Below the pieces are notes generated by a model. The model worked only from the letters and a program-made list of their open reading frames with translations, made no database searches and was not told the origin of the DNA. Shown here one piece after another: positions 16,075-25,532 of a DNA stretch of 64,000 nt. Each line of letters begins with the position of its first letter. The first letter of the stretch is position 1. Source of the stretch: QHXW01 sp035280425 (GTDB lineage: Bacteria > Acidobacteriota > Terriglobia > Bryobacterales > Bryobacteraceae). The position numbers were made by a program, and so were the translations under genes. The DNA lies in the NCBI GenBank assembly GCA_035280425.1, contig DATEFW010000024.1:248001-312000 (forward strand). Direction: 5' to 3'.

Positions 16075-17262
16075 ATGCCGGCGGCAGATCGCGGAGATGT
16101 TTTCCGGATCCCATCAGCAGCCCGGGCGCTCAGCGGCCTGCTGATTTCCGGGTTGCTGTTCGGATTTCTGGGGGCCATCCTGCCCGCCTGGGGATACCAC
16201 CTCACATCCGAGTTCGGCACCGTCGGAAACTATTTCCTGAGCATGAGTGCCGGCGTGATCATCTCGACCGAGGTGGCCGGCCGGCTGTTGCTCAGCCGCG
16301 GGCTGCGTTTTCTGTTTATCACCGCATGTGCGCTGGCCTGCGCGGCCCTGGTTTACCTGGCGCTGCTGCCGCTCACGATTTCGCCGTTCGCCCGCATGGG
16401 AGCTCTGCTGGCCATCGGATTCGCTACGGGCCTGATGAATACCGCCGTCTTTCACGCCATTTCTTCGGTCTATGATCGCGACCCGGCCGCCACCGTGAAT
16501 ATCGGCGGCATCTCGTTCGGCATGGGCTGCCTGGTGGTCACACTGCTGGTTGCCGGAACGTTCTACGCATACACGGTCTCGAGCATTCTCATTTTCGTCG
16601 CCGTGATTCCCGGTCTGTTCGTGGCGTGGTTTGCGCGCGGCTCGTTTCCCGCACCGGCGATCGTCGAGCAGCCGAGCATCGCCCAGCTTTTTCGGGATCT
16701 TCGACAGCCCGGCGCCGTGCTGTTCGCGCTGCTGCTGTTTTTCCAGTTCGGCAACGAATGGTCGATCGCCGGATGGCTGCCCCTGTTTCTGATCCGGCGG
16801 CTGGGCGTCAGCCCGGAGTCTTCGCTGATGATCCTGGCCATTTATTGGCTAGCTCTGGTCGTCGGGCGGCTAGCGGCCGTCGGCCTGCTGCCCAGAATCC
16901 GGCACGGGCGCTTCCTGCTTTCGAGCGCCGGCGCCGCCTTGGCGGGCTGCCTGATTCTGCTCGCGACCGACAATCTGTTCGGCGCGGTCGTCGGCACGCT
17001 ACTGGTGGGAGGCGGCTTCGCCAGCATCTATCCGCTGATCGCCGAACGCATCGGCCAGGAGTTTCCGTATTTTCATCCCGGCTTTTTCAACGGCATCTTT
17101 TCGATTGCGCTGACCGGCGGCATGCTCGCCCCCTGGACGCTCGGTCAGTTCGCCAACATCTGGGGCATCGGCGTGGTGATGGCGCTGCCGCTTGCCGGCA
17201 CCTGCATGGTTTTCGTTCTGGTGCTGCTGATCTGGCTCGAAGCCAAGATCCGCCTCGGATAA
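16075..17262 (+). CDS. Major facilitator superfamily transporter
   Basis: 395 residues from ATG 16075, preceded by AGGTGG. About twelve hydrophobic segments fill the protein (for example LSGLLISGLLFGFLGAILPAW, TLLVAGTFYAY, VGTLLVGGGFASIYPLI). A central loop with SFPAPAIVEQPSIAQLFRDLRQPG separates the halves. The fold and the GFATGLMNTAVFH segment resemble FucP-like sugar symporters, but the substrate is not certain. It is followed after 9 bp by the GntP permease, suggesting co-transcription. Confidence 0.82.
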   Translation: MPAADRGDVFRIPSAARALSGLLISGLLFGFLGAILPAWGYHLTSEFGTVGNYFLSMSAGVIISTEVAGRLLLSRGLRFLFITACALACAALVYLALLPLTISPFARMGALLAIGFATGLMNTAVFHAISSVYDRDPAATVNIGGISFGMGCLVVTLLVAGTFYAYTVSSILIFVAVIPGLFVAWFARGSFPAPAIVEQPSIAQLFRDLRQPGAVLFALLLFFQFGNEWSIAGWLPLFLIRRLGVSPESSLMILAIYWLALVVGRLAAVGLLPRIRHGRFLLSSAGAALAGCLILLATDNLFGAVVGTLLVGGGFASIYPLIAERIGQEFPYFHPGFFNGIFSIALTGGMLAPWTLGQFANIWGIGVVMALPLAGTCMVFVLVLLIWLEAKIRLG

Positions 17263-17271
17263 GATGCCTAC

Positions 17272-18603
17272 ATGCCAACCGCCGGCCCACTGCTGCTGGT
17301 TCTAACGCTCGCTTCGATCGTTCTGCTGCTGGTGCTGGTGCTGGTGGTGAAGCTGCACGCGTTTCTGGCGCTGCTCATCTCGAGCATGGCGCTGGGTCTT
17401 TCGGCGGGTATGGCGCCAGGCGCGGTACTGAAATCCATGCAGGCCGGGTTCGGCGAAGCGCTGGGCTTCATCGCGGTGGTCGTGGGCCTGGGCGCGATGA
17501 TCGGGCGGTTCATCGAATATTCCGGCGGCGGCCGGGCGCTGGCCGACTGGCTGCTCGCTAAATTCGGCCGCGACCGCGCGGTGTGGGCGCTGCTGGTCGC
17601 GGCCTTTCTGGTCGGCCTGCCGATTTTCTTCGAAGTCGGCTTCATTATTCTCGCGCCGCTGATGTGGAGCCTGGGGCGCGAATCGAAGCGCTCCATGCTC
17701 TACTACGGGATGCCGATGATGGCGGCGCTGAGCGCCACGCACTCCCTGGTGGCTCCGCACCCCGCGCCATCGGCCGCCGCGCAACTGCTGGGCGCGGACC
17801 TCGGCCGCAGCATGCTTTACGGCATCGCGCTTTCGATCCCCATGGCGATCGTGGGCGGCATCATTTACGGCGGCTGGATTTCGCGCCGCCTGTTCATTCC
17901 CGTGCCGCCGATGGCCGGAACCGTGGAATTGAAGCGCGCCGAAAAGCCGCCCGCGGTGGGGCTGGTGGCGATGATCCTGGTGCTCCCCGTGGTGCTGATT
18001 TTCGCCGCGACCGCCACCGGCGCGACCAACCTGCCACTCAAGGGAGCCGCCGCGTTCTTCGGCCACCCGTTCACGGCGCTATTGGTGGCGGCGCTCGCGG
18101 CCATGGTGCTGTTCGGCGCGCGTCGCGGGCTTAACCGCAACGAGATTTCGCGCATGGCGGTCGAATCGCTCGCGCCGGTGGGCACGCTGCTGGTGATCAT
18201 GGGCGGCGGCGGATCGTTCAAGCAGGTGATTGTGGATTCGGGCGTGGGCCTCTACGCGGGCAAGTTGCTGGCCGCTTCGAGCATTTCGCCGCTCGTGGTG
18301 GCGTACGTGATCGCCGCGGCCATGCGCGTGGCGCAAGGTTCGGCCACCGTGGCCATCATCACGGCGGCGGGAATCGTCGCGCCGCTGGTGAAAGGAATGA
18401 CCGGCTACAGCCCCGAGATGATCATGCTGGCCGTGTGCTCCGGCGGCACCATACTTTCGCACATCAACGACGCCGGCTTCTGGCTGGTAAACGAATACTG
18501 CGGCATGCAGGTCCAGCAGACACTCCAAAGCTGGACCGTCATGAAGGTGATCATGTCGCTGACGGGATTTGCGCTGGTGATGGTGGTGCAGGCGATGAGG
18601 TGA
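17272..18603 (+). CDS. GntP-family gluconate/organic acid permease
   Basis: 443 residues, normal for GntP. Typical segments are VKLHAFLALLISSMALGLSAGM, GLGAMIGRFIEYSGGGRALADWLL, LPIFFEVGFIILAPLMWSL, SATHSLVAPHPAPSAAAQLLG and AMRVAQGSATVAIITAAGI. These identify the gluconate:H+ symporter family (members move gluconate, 2-keto-3-deoxygluconate-like acids or D-serine). About a dozen membrane helices are present. It is paired with the MFS gene upstream, so both may serve uptake of plant sugar derivatives. No kinase or regulator is adjacent. Confidence 0.92.
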   Translation: MPTAGPLLLVLTLASIVLLLVLVLVVKLHAFLALLISSMALGLSAGMAPGAVLKSMQAGFGEALGFIAVVVGLGAMIGRFIEYSGGGRALADWLLAKFGRDRAVWALLVAAFLVGLPIFFEVGFIILAPLMWSLGRESKRSMLYYGMPMMAALSATHSLVAPHPAPSAAAQLLGADLGRSMLYGIALSIPMAIVGGIIYGGWISRRLFIPVPPMAGTVELKRAEKPPAVGLVAMILVLPVVLIFAATATGATNLPLKGAAAFFGHPFTALLVAALAAMVLFGARRGLNRNEISRMAVESLAPVGTLLVIMGGGGSFKQVIVDSGVGLYAGKLLAASSISPLVVAYVIAAAMRVAQGSATVAIITAAGIVAPLVKGMTGYSPEMIMLAVCSGGTILSHINDAGFWLVNEYCGMQVQQTLQSWTVMKVIMSLTGFALVMVVQAMR

Positions 18604-18630
18604 GGCGGGACCAAACGGTCTTCACGAAAC

Positions 18631-18921
18631 TTATCCTCGCCGCGATTCCCGTATCAGCCCTTCGCGCACGAGCATCTTAAGAAGCGTCTGATACCCGATG
18701 CCCTTACGGTCCGCGATCTTGCGGGCCTGAGCGAGATCGGCTTCGGGAATGCGAAGCGCGATCTGCACGCTCTTCCTCCGATTCAGCTTGTTGACGAGGC
18801 TCGATCCCGCAAACTTTGTTCCTCTGCGGCCGGCCTCGGCGGATTTCTGCTTCACATAAGTCCGGCCTGCCGGACTCGCCCACCAGTCTGCCTCCGCACT
18901 CTCAGTCTCGAATTTCGGCAT
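18631..18921 (-). CDS. CopG/BrnA-like antitoxin
   Basis: 96 residues from ATG 18921; a GTG 21 bases upstream is possible. The start MPKFETESAEADWWASPAG and the C-terminal IPEADLAQARKIADRKGIGY followed by QTLLKMLVREGL match the CopG-type antitoxin family that pairs with BrnT-like toxins. The C-terminal half would form the ribbon-helix-helix DNA-binding fold. No BrnT partner is present; the sequence upstream is a broken RelE-like toxin. It is probably an orphan antitoxin or DNA-binding regulator. Confidence 0.75.
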   Translation of the reverse strand: MPKFETESAEADWWASPAGRTYVKQKSAEAGRRGTKFAGSSLVNKLNRRKSVQIALRIPEADLAQARKIADRKGIGYQTLLKMLVREGLIRESRRG

Positions 18922-18959
18922 CTCGACGTTCTTATTACCCACCGGTTTCCCTCGGCCAC

Positions 18960-19175
18960 TCAGGAACCTACCAGCCGATCGTACTCAGCATGCGAGCCGA
19001 TCCACCCACCCGCACGCTAAACCGATCAGTTTTGCCCTGTAAATCGGCGAAAATGGAGCGATGGATGATGCGGGTCGCGCTGCCACAGGTGGTAGTTCTT
19101 GACCGCCAAGTCTTGGACATCATGCGGCAGTGCGTGGAACAGATCCCAGAAGCGGCGTGTTGCAACCGACTTCAC
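18960..19175 (-). pseudogene. Broken RelE/ParE-like toxin
   Basis: Reading from GTG 19175 (overlapping the antitoxin stop by 4 bp) gives VKSVATRRFWDLFHALPHDV, then QDLAVKNYHLWQRDPHHPSLHF, then hits stops. A neighbouring frame then encodes LQGKTDRFSVRVG, and the first frame resumes with GGWIGSHAEYDRLVGS before TGA 18962-18960. These pieces line up in order with a RelE/HigB-type toxin, where GKTDRFSVRVG is followed by a middle strand and a WIGSHAEYD end. Two frame changes and the loss of the middle segment (roughly 15-20 codons) show decay. The toxin cannot be made as a normal protein. Confidence 0.7.
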
Positions 19176-19384
19176 TTCTGTGATGGCCAATCGCGCAGAA
19201 GGCCGCGCGCGGATTCCTCTTCCGCCTCGTTGAAAAGAAAATCTAGCTTGCCTGAGGAGGAATCTCGATCGATCTGTTCATCCCACCGTGCTTGCTCGCG
19301 GGCGCGAAACCACTCGACGAAACGCCGGTATTCCTCCGGAGCAAGTCCGCTACGGGCCTCCTCGATTTCGTCCACGCGATCCAT
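19172..19384 (-). CDS. Antitoxin of a decayed RelE-type module
   Basis: 70 residues. The pattern IEEARSGLAPEEYRRFVEWF followed by WDEQIDRDSSSGKLDFLFNEA and a short tail is that of a small antitoxin family normally encoded directly before a RelE/ParE-like toxin. It is acidic and likely mostly helical. Its stop codon overlaps the GTG of the degraded toxin, the usual operon order. With the toxin broken, this gene may persist only by neutrality. Confidence 0.75.
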   Translation of the reverse strand: MDRVDEIEEARSGLAPEEYRRFVEWFRAREQARWDEQIDRDSSSGKLDFLFNEAEEESARGLLRDWPSQK

Positions 19385-19642
19385 ATCCGGAGTTTAGCAT
19401 CAAGCCGGCGCACGATCGCTAATCAACGCGGCGGGAGGTTTTCCACTGTTATTACTTGAATTCGCTCCGGTTCCGGCTGGTGACCTCGGCGTCTCGCGGC
19501 GCTCTTCGTCACCCGTTGTACAATACTCCCAATTCCCCTGGCTGAGGATGGGAGATCGATTTCGAATTCGTGATTTCGTTTCCCCGCGGGCTGCCCATGC
19601 CGCTTCTCGTTCCATCGCGAAAACTCTCGAAAGGAGATCCAC

Positions 19643-21034
19643 ATGGCGAACACGATCGTGAATTATGACGGCAGTATAACGGCCTCGCCCCAGCAGCTGG
19701 TGTATCCCGGATCGGTCGAGGATATTCAGGCGGTTCTGCGCGATCCCGCCCGCTATCCGGCTCCCGTGCGGGCTATGGGAAGTTATCATTCGCTCACGCC
19801 CTGCGCTTCCTCCGACGGCACGGTGCTCAACATGTCCCGCATGAACCGGATCGTCAATATCGACGAAACAAACAAAACCGTCACCGCGCAGGCGGGACTC
19901 GAATACGTCGACGCCTCCAAAGCGCTGCGCGACCGCGATCTGCAATTCATGCTGAATATCGAAATCGGCAACATGACGCTCGGCTCCGCCGCCTGCTGTC
20001 ACACCAAAGATGCGCTCGACGGCATCGAATTCGGCCAGGTCTCCTCGTACGTGACCGGCGTCAAGTGGGTCACCCCGGCGGGCGAGCTCGCCGAGGCCTC
20101 GGAAACAGCCAATCCGGAATTGCTCGCCAAGGTGCGTTCGAGCTACGGGCTGTGCGGTGTGATTTACGAAGTAACGTTTCGCATCAAACCGATCGAGGCG
20201 CTGCATTTCACCTATCTGCCGCGCCCCGTCGATGAGCTGGCACAGCCCGAGGTGGACGATCTGCTGGATAACTCCGAGGGCCTGATCTGCTGGACCGTCG
20301 GCCGCACCTGCATCTTTCAGCGGCGGCAGCGCATCGCGGACCCATCGATCGTCGGCGCGCTTCAGGCGGCCGCCCGCCGCAGGCTGTGGAACTTCGGCGC
20401 CGCGCACGTGGGCCACTTCATCGATCAGTTCATCACCGACCCCGACTTGCGCGATGCCTTGCAGCAGGGGTCGCTCGACGCCGCTAATTTTCTGTACGGC
20501 ATGCTGCATCTGTTCGGCGGGATCAGCCTGCTCGCTCCCGATAAGACCATCGATTATCGCGATACGCCTGCCTCCGCCCGCTACGCTTTCACCTTTTGGG
20601 CGTTTCCCCGGTCGCAATGGCTGGGCACGCTGCGCGATTATCTCGATTTCGCCGAGCGGCACTTTCAGGCCACCGGCTTTCGCTGCAACATGCCGCTTGG
20701 TGCGTACCACATCCGGCGCGACACGAATTCGATTCTCTCCTACACCTACGATCAGGAAGTTTTCTCGATCGATCCGATTCACGCCGTGACGGATTTAGCC
20801 GCCTGGCAGAACTTCTTGCGTGCGTTCAATGATTTCGCGTATCAGCGCAACGGCATCCCGCTGCTCAATCAGAGCCCGTTTGTGGAGCGCACGCACGTGG
20901 AACGCGCCTACGGCCGGCGGTGGCTGGACTTCTGCGATTGGGTGCGAACCGCGGACCCGGCTGGGCGCATGCTGAATCCGTTTTTCGCGGACCTGTTGTC
21001 GGAAAAGGCGGGGTCGACCACGAGCGGGGCGTAA
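19643..21034 (+). CDS. FAD-linked oxidase, VAO family (aldonolactone oxidase-like)
   Basis: 463 residues from ATG 19643 with an excellent AAAGGAGAT eight bases upstream. Residues ~12-190 form the FAD-binding PCMH domain: LVYPGSVEDIQAVL, VRAMGSYHSLTPCASSDG (where related enzymes have GSGHS), and GLEYVDASKALRDRDLQ. The C-terminal part (around FTFWAFPRSQW, FAERHFQATGFRCNMPLG, and the ending GRRWLDFCDWVRTADPAGRM) matches D-arabinono/L-gulono-1,4-lactone oxidase-like proteins. No signal peptide is visible. The substrate is undetermined. The gene stands alone between the toxin-antitoxin remnant and a GT9 gene. Confidence 0.82.
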   Translation: MANTIVNYDGSITASPQQLVYPGSVEDIQAVLRDPARYPAPVRAMGSYHSLTPCASSDGTVLNMSRMNRIVNIDETNKTVTAQAGLEYVDASKALRDRDLQFMLNIEIGNMTLGSAACCHTKDALDGIEFGQVSSYVTGVKWVTPAGELAEASETANPELLAKVRSSYGLCGVIYEVTFRIKPIEALHFTYLPRPVDELAQPEVDDLLDNSEGLICWTVGRTCIFQRRQRIADPSIVGALQAAARRRLWNFGAAHVGHFIDQFITDPDLRDALQQGSLDAANFLYGMLHLFGGISLLAPDKTIDYRDTPASARYAFTFWAFPRSQWLGTLRDYLDFAERHFQATGFRCNMPLGAYHIRRDTNSILSYTYDQEVFSIDPIHAVTDLAAWQNFLRAFNDFAYQRNGIPLLNQSPFVERTHVERAYGRRWLDFCDWVRTADPAGRMLNPFFADLLSEKAGSTTSGA

Positions 21035-21040
21035 GCCCGT

Positions 21041-21850
21041 TCAGACGGGCGGCCGCAACACCGCAGCCAGCACATCCCCGACTGCAATCTCCTGGAGCGC
21101 CGTTCCGGCGATCACCGTGACATGCGGCCCCCGGGGGGCCCAGATGCGCGGATCGGTCGGGCCGAACAACGCGACAACCGGCGTTCCCACCGCCGCCGCC
21201 AGGTGTGTAATGCCGCTGTCGTTGCCGATGTAAACGCGCGCCGTCGCGAGCCGGCAGGCCAGATCATAGAGATTTTCGATGCGCACCGCGCCTTCCAGCC
21301 GCTCTTCAGGCCCCGCGCACCAGCGCACCGGCATGTGCGCTTCGAGATGCCGCGCCAGTTCGCGGTAGCGCGCGAGCGGCCAGCATTTCTTCGGGCTGCC
21401 GGAGAACGGATGGATAACCGCGAACCCTTCGTCCCCACGCGGGCAGCCGATGCGTGGGATCGCAGGCCCGGCCGGTGCGTCGCAAACCTGTGCGGCAAAA
21501 AAGTCCGCGGCGTGCACGCGGCAATCGTCCGGCGGAATGGCGGTTTGGAACTGGAACGGCAGGCCGAGCCGCGAAACAGCCTCGTGAAACTCCGGCCGGT
21601 TGGCGCCGTACCACGAAATGATGGAATCGAAGCTCCGAAGTTGTTGAATCAGAGGCTCGTAGGGTGAAAATTCCAGCATGTCGAGACCGGTCGAAGCGAT
21701 AGACCGAGTCCGGCTCGCAAATCGAACCAACGGCAGGTTTTGTGAAGCCGCCCAGACCTCTAGATCATCTGTTTTGAGGCACTCCATTGCCGGTAGCGTT
21801 AGAATGAAGTCGCCGATGGCGCCGGGCCGGATGATGAGTCGTCTGGGCAT
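21041..21850 (-). CDS. GT9-family (heptosyltransferase-like) glycosyltransferase
   Basis: 269 residues from ATG 21850; a TTG six bases earlier is an alternative. All family hallmarks are present: LIIRPGAIGDFILTLPAMEC at the N-terminus, VIHPFSGSPKKCWPLARY in the middle, and YIGNDSGITHLAAAVGTP followed by VVALFGPTDPRIWAPRG near the end. It is shorter than typical LPS heptosyltransferases (~320-350), mainly in the first domain. It is likely cytoplasmic and transfers a sugar during surface polysaccharide synthesis. It is divergent from cysM, with about 75 bp between the starts. Confidence 0.9.
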   Translation of the reverse strand: MPRRLIIRPGAIGDFILTLPAMECLKTDDLEVWAASQNLPLVRFASRTRSIASTGLDMLEFSPYEPLIQQLRSFDSIISWYGANRPEFHEAVSRLGLPFQFQTAIPPDDCRVHAADFFAAQVCDAPAGPAIPRIGCPRGDEGFAVIHPFSGSPKKCWPLARYRELARHLEAHMPVRWCAGPEERLEGAVRIENLYDLACRLATARVYIGNDSGITHLAAAVGTPVVALFGPTDPRIWAPRGPHVTVIAGTALQEIAVGDVLAAVLRPPV

Positions 21851-21867
21851 GCGCAATCATCCTAATG

Positions 21868-21895
21868 TTGACAGAGATGATCGGGCTGATAGAAT
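21868..21895 (+). promoter_or_regulatory. Sigma-70 promoter of the cysM operon
   Basis: TTGACA (21868-21873) and TAGAAT (21890-21895) are separated by 16 bp, 29 bp before the cysM ATG. Both hexamers are close to consensus. It likely drives cysM, mec and the carrier/activator fusion. No CymR or riboswitch signature is evident. Confidence 0.65.
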
Positions 21896-21924
21896 AAAAT
21901 AGCAATTCCTTTCAATTCAGGAAC

Positions 21925-22875
21925 ATGGCGCAGGCGGTCTCCATTTTGAAATTTGCAGAACAAACCCAATTCCTCTTCAGGATTGGCAACACGCCCCTCA
22001 TCCGCCTGTCGCGAGTCACGGCCGATTTACCCGGCATCGAAATCTACGGTAAAGCCGAATTCGCCAATCCCGGCGGCAGCGTGAAAGACCGGCCGGCGCT
22101 GAACATGATTTTAGACGGCGAGCGCACCGGAAAGCTGACACCCGACCGCGTCATCCTCGATTCAACCAGCGGGAACACCGGCATCGCCTATGCCATGATC
22201 GCAGCGGTGAAAGGGTATCGCGTGAAGCTGTGCCTGCCGGCGAACGCGTCGATTGAGCGCAAGCGAATCCTGCAGGCTTATGGCGCGGAAATGGTGCTGA
22301 CCAATCCGTCGGAAGGCTCGGACGGCGCGATTCGCAAATGCCGCGAAATTTACGAGGCCGACCCGGATCGCTACTTTTATCCGGACCAGTACAACAACGC
22401 GGCCAACTGGAAAGCGCATTATGAAGGCACGGGGCCGGAGATTCTGGACCAGACCGCGGGACGGATCACGCATTTCGTGGCGGCGGTCGGAACCAGCGGC
22501 ACGTTTATGGGCGTGACGCGGCGCCTGCGTCGCGATACGCCCGGTGTGAAGTGCTATTCGGCGCAGCCTTCGAGCGGGTTTCACGGCATCGAGGGCTTGA
22601 AGCACATGCCCACCGCAATCGTTCCGGGAATTTACGACGACACGCTCGCCGATGGGAACCTGTGGATCGATACCGAAGACGCCTACCGCATGGTGAAGAG
22701 GCTGGCGCGCGAGGAAGGCCTGCTGGTTGGCATTTCGTCGGGAGCCAACGTGGTGGCGTCGATTCGGCTCGCGCGCGAATTGCACCGTGAAGGGCGGAGC
22801 GGGGTGATCGTCACCATCTTTTGCGACGGTGCGGATAAATATTTGAGCGAGCCTTTCTGGGACGAAGAACAATGA
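21925..22875 (+). CDS. cysM: Cysteine synthase, CysM type
   Basis: 316 residues. A PLP fold-type II enzyme: NTPLIRLSR, the PLP lysine K54 in NPGGSVKDRPA, the substrate loop STSGNTG, GTSGTFMG for the phosphate, and VGISSGANV near the C-terminus. It follows TTGACA/TAGAAT. Its last codons overlap the JAMM protease gene by 4 bp (ATGA). In Mycobacterium tuberculosis, CysM uses O-phosphoserine and the thiocarboxylated carrier CysO, and Mec releases cysteine. The same gene set here argues for this route rather than the O-acetylserine/sulfide CysK route. That is inference from gene order, since a substrate-selecting arginine cannot be verified without alignment. Confidence 0.88.
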   Translation: MAQAVSILKFAEQTQFLFRIGNTPLIRLSRVTADLPGIEIYGKAEFANPGGSVKDRPALNMILDGERTGKLTPDRVILDSTSGNTGIAYAMIAAVKGYRVKLCLPANASIERKRILQAYGAEMVLTNPSEGSDGAIRKCREIYEADPDRYFYPDQYNNAANWKAHYEGTGPEILDQTAGRITHFVAAVGTSGTFMGVTRRLRRDTPGVKCYSAQPSSGFHGIEGLKHMPTAIVPGIYDDTLADGNLWIDTEDAYRMVKRLAREEGLLVGISSGANVVASIRLARELHREGRSGVIVTIFCDGADKYLSEPFWDEEQ

Positions 22876-23291
22876 TCGAGATCGATCGCGGCGCCTGGGA
22901 AAAAATGGTCGAGCACGCGCGCGCGACCTATCCGAACGAGTGCTGCGGCGCGATGCTGGGAACGATTGAAGACGGGCACAAGCGCGTCAGGCTGTCGATG
23001 CCGCTCGAAAATGCCGCGGCGGGCCCGCACCATTCGCGCTACGAATTGCGGCCCGAAGATCTCTTGCACGCCGACCGCGAAGCGCGCAAGCAGAAGATGG
23101 ACCTGGTGGGTATCTATCATTCGCATCCCGATTGCGGCGCGTATTTCTCCGAGACGGACCTGAAGAATTCCTGCCCGTGGTACTCTTTTGTTGTTCTCTC
23201 CATCCAGAAGGGCGAGTTCGATCACGCCAATAGCTGGCTGCCGAACGCAGAGCAGACGGCTGCGGAAAAGGAAGAACTGGTTTATAAGTAG
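22872..23291 (+). CDS. mec: JAMM/MPN+ metalloprotease, Mec type
   Basis: 139 residues, a lone JAMM domain. The complete zinc-site pattern is present: E23 (in PNECCGAML), H83-x-H85, S93 and D96 (YHSHPDCGAYFSETD). Bacterial Mec cleaves the CysO-cysteine adduct after the Gly-Gly tail to release cysteine; related JAMM proteins trim ubiquitin-like sulfur carriers. It overlaps cysM and is followed 37 bp later by the CysO-MoeZ fusion, so all three are one operon. Because the carrier here is fused to its E1, this protease may also have to cut that fusion. Confidence 0.9.
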   Translation: MIEIDRGAWEKMVEHARATYPNECCGAMLGTIEDGHKRVRLSMPLENAAAGPHHSRYELRPEDLLHADREARKQKMDLVGIYHSHPDCGAYFSETDLKNSCPWYSFVVLSIQKGEFDHANSWLPNAEQTAAEKEELVYK

Positions 23292-23328
23292 GGCAGGCAT
23301 TTCCGCCGGTCCTTTGAAGGAAATATCC

Positions 23329-24774
<1,446 letters not shown>

Positions 24775-24869
24775 AGGGCGGCCCCGCGCCCGAACTGTGT
24801 ATCAACCTGTGATCGGTTGTAGCCTCGGTCGGCGAACTGGCGTCATGCGGTAGGATAATTAGTAGGAGC

Positions 24870-25157
24870 ATGGCTCGCACCACGTATCAACGAGCGTCCA
24901 AAGCCAAGAAGAGCTATACGCTGTCGCCATCGTCAGTCGAGTTCCTCGAGCAGTTGCGGAAGAAGCGGCATGCGCCCTCGACGTCTTCGGTTCTCGACGA
25001 AATTCTCCAAGCGCTCAAGCGCGGGAGGCAAAAGAAGGCTTTGGAGCGGGCTGTGGCCGCTTATTATGATTCCCTCACGGACGAAGATGCGGCCGAAGAG
25101 GTCCAGTGGGGCGATTTTGCGCTTGGAGAATTTCCTGCTGAGCCGGACCGAAGCTGA
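24870..25157 (+). CDS. MazE-like antitoxin
   Basis: 95 residues. The N-terminal half is basic and helical (SYTLSPSSVEFLEQLRKKR, then TSSVLDEILQALKRG), consistent with a ribbon-helix-helix DNA-binding domain. The C-terminal half is acidic (SLTDEDAAEEVQWGDF), as expected of an antitoxin tail that occupies a MazF groove. Its TGA overlaps the toxin ATG (TGATG). It should bind and repress the module's promoter upstream. No clear operator was identified. Confidence 0.82.
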   Translation: MARTTYQRASKAKKSYTLSPSSVEFLEQLRKKRHAPSTSSVLDEILQALKRGRQKKALERAVAAYYDSLTDEDAAEEVQWGDFALGEFPAEPDRS

Positions 25158-25525
25158 TGGACCGCGCTCCTCTCCGCGGTGAAATCTGGTTCGTTCAACT
25201 CGACACGGACCCGCCGGACAAAGGGCGGCGGCCGGTGATCATCGTTTCGCTGGACGCGCGCAATCGCCATCCTCGCGCCGAGACCGTGCTGGTCGTGCCG
25301 CTGACGACCAGTGTCCAGAAGCCTTCTCCGACTCATGTGTTGCTTTCAGCCGGTGAGACCGGGCTTGCGGCAGATTCCGCAGCCCGCGCGGAGAATATCA
25401 CGGTAGTCCGCAAGCAAAAGCTAGTCGAACCGAGATACCGCTTGCGCCAACTTAGCGACCGCCGGGTTTGTGAGTTAGCCGATAAGGTGAAACTGGCGAT
25501 GGGTTGTACCGATGCGCTTAAATGA
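25157..25525 (+). CDS. MazF/PemK-type endoribonuclease toxin
   Basis: 122 residues, full family length. The fold markers are RGEIWFVQLD near the N-terminus, KGRRPVIIVSLD, VLVVPLTTS, HVLLSAGETGL with SAARAENITVV, and LSDRRVCELADKVKLAMG at the end. MazF toxins cut mRNA at short motifs; the basic residue and Ser/Thr of the active groove appear present. It overlaps its antitoxin by one base. The pair looks intact, unlike the decayed module at 19 kb. The specific cleavage motif cannot be predicted. Confidence 0.88.
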   Translation: MDRAPLRGEIWFVQLDTDPPDKGRRPVIIVSLDARNRHPRAETVLVVPLTTSVQKPSPTHVLLSAGETGLAADSAARAENITVVRKQKLVEPRYRLRQLSDRRVCELADKVKLAMGCTDALK

Positions 25526-25532
25526 GCGCAGG

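Noticed and set aside
19400..20782. 460-codon open frame antisense to the FAD oxidoreductase
   Set aside because: It follows from third-position GC bias of the real gene; no signal, domain or ribosome site was seen.
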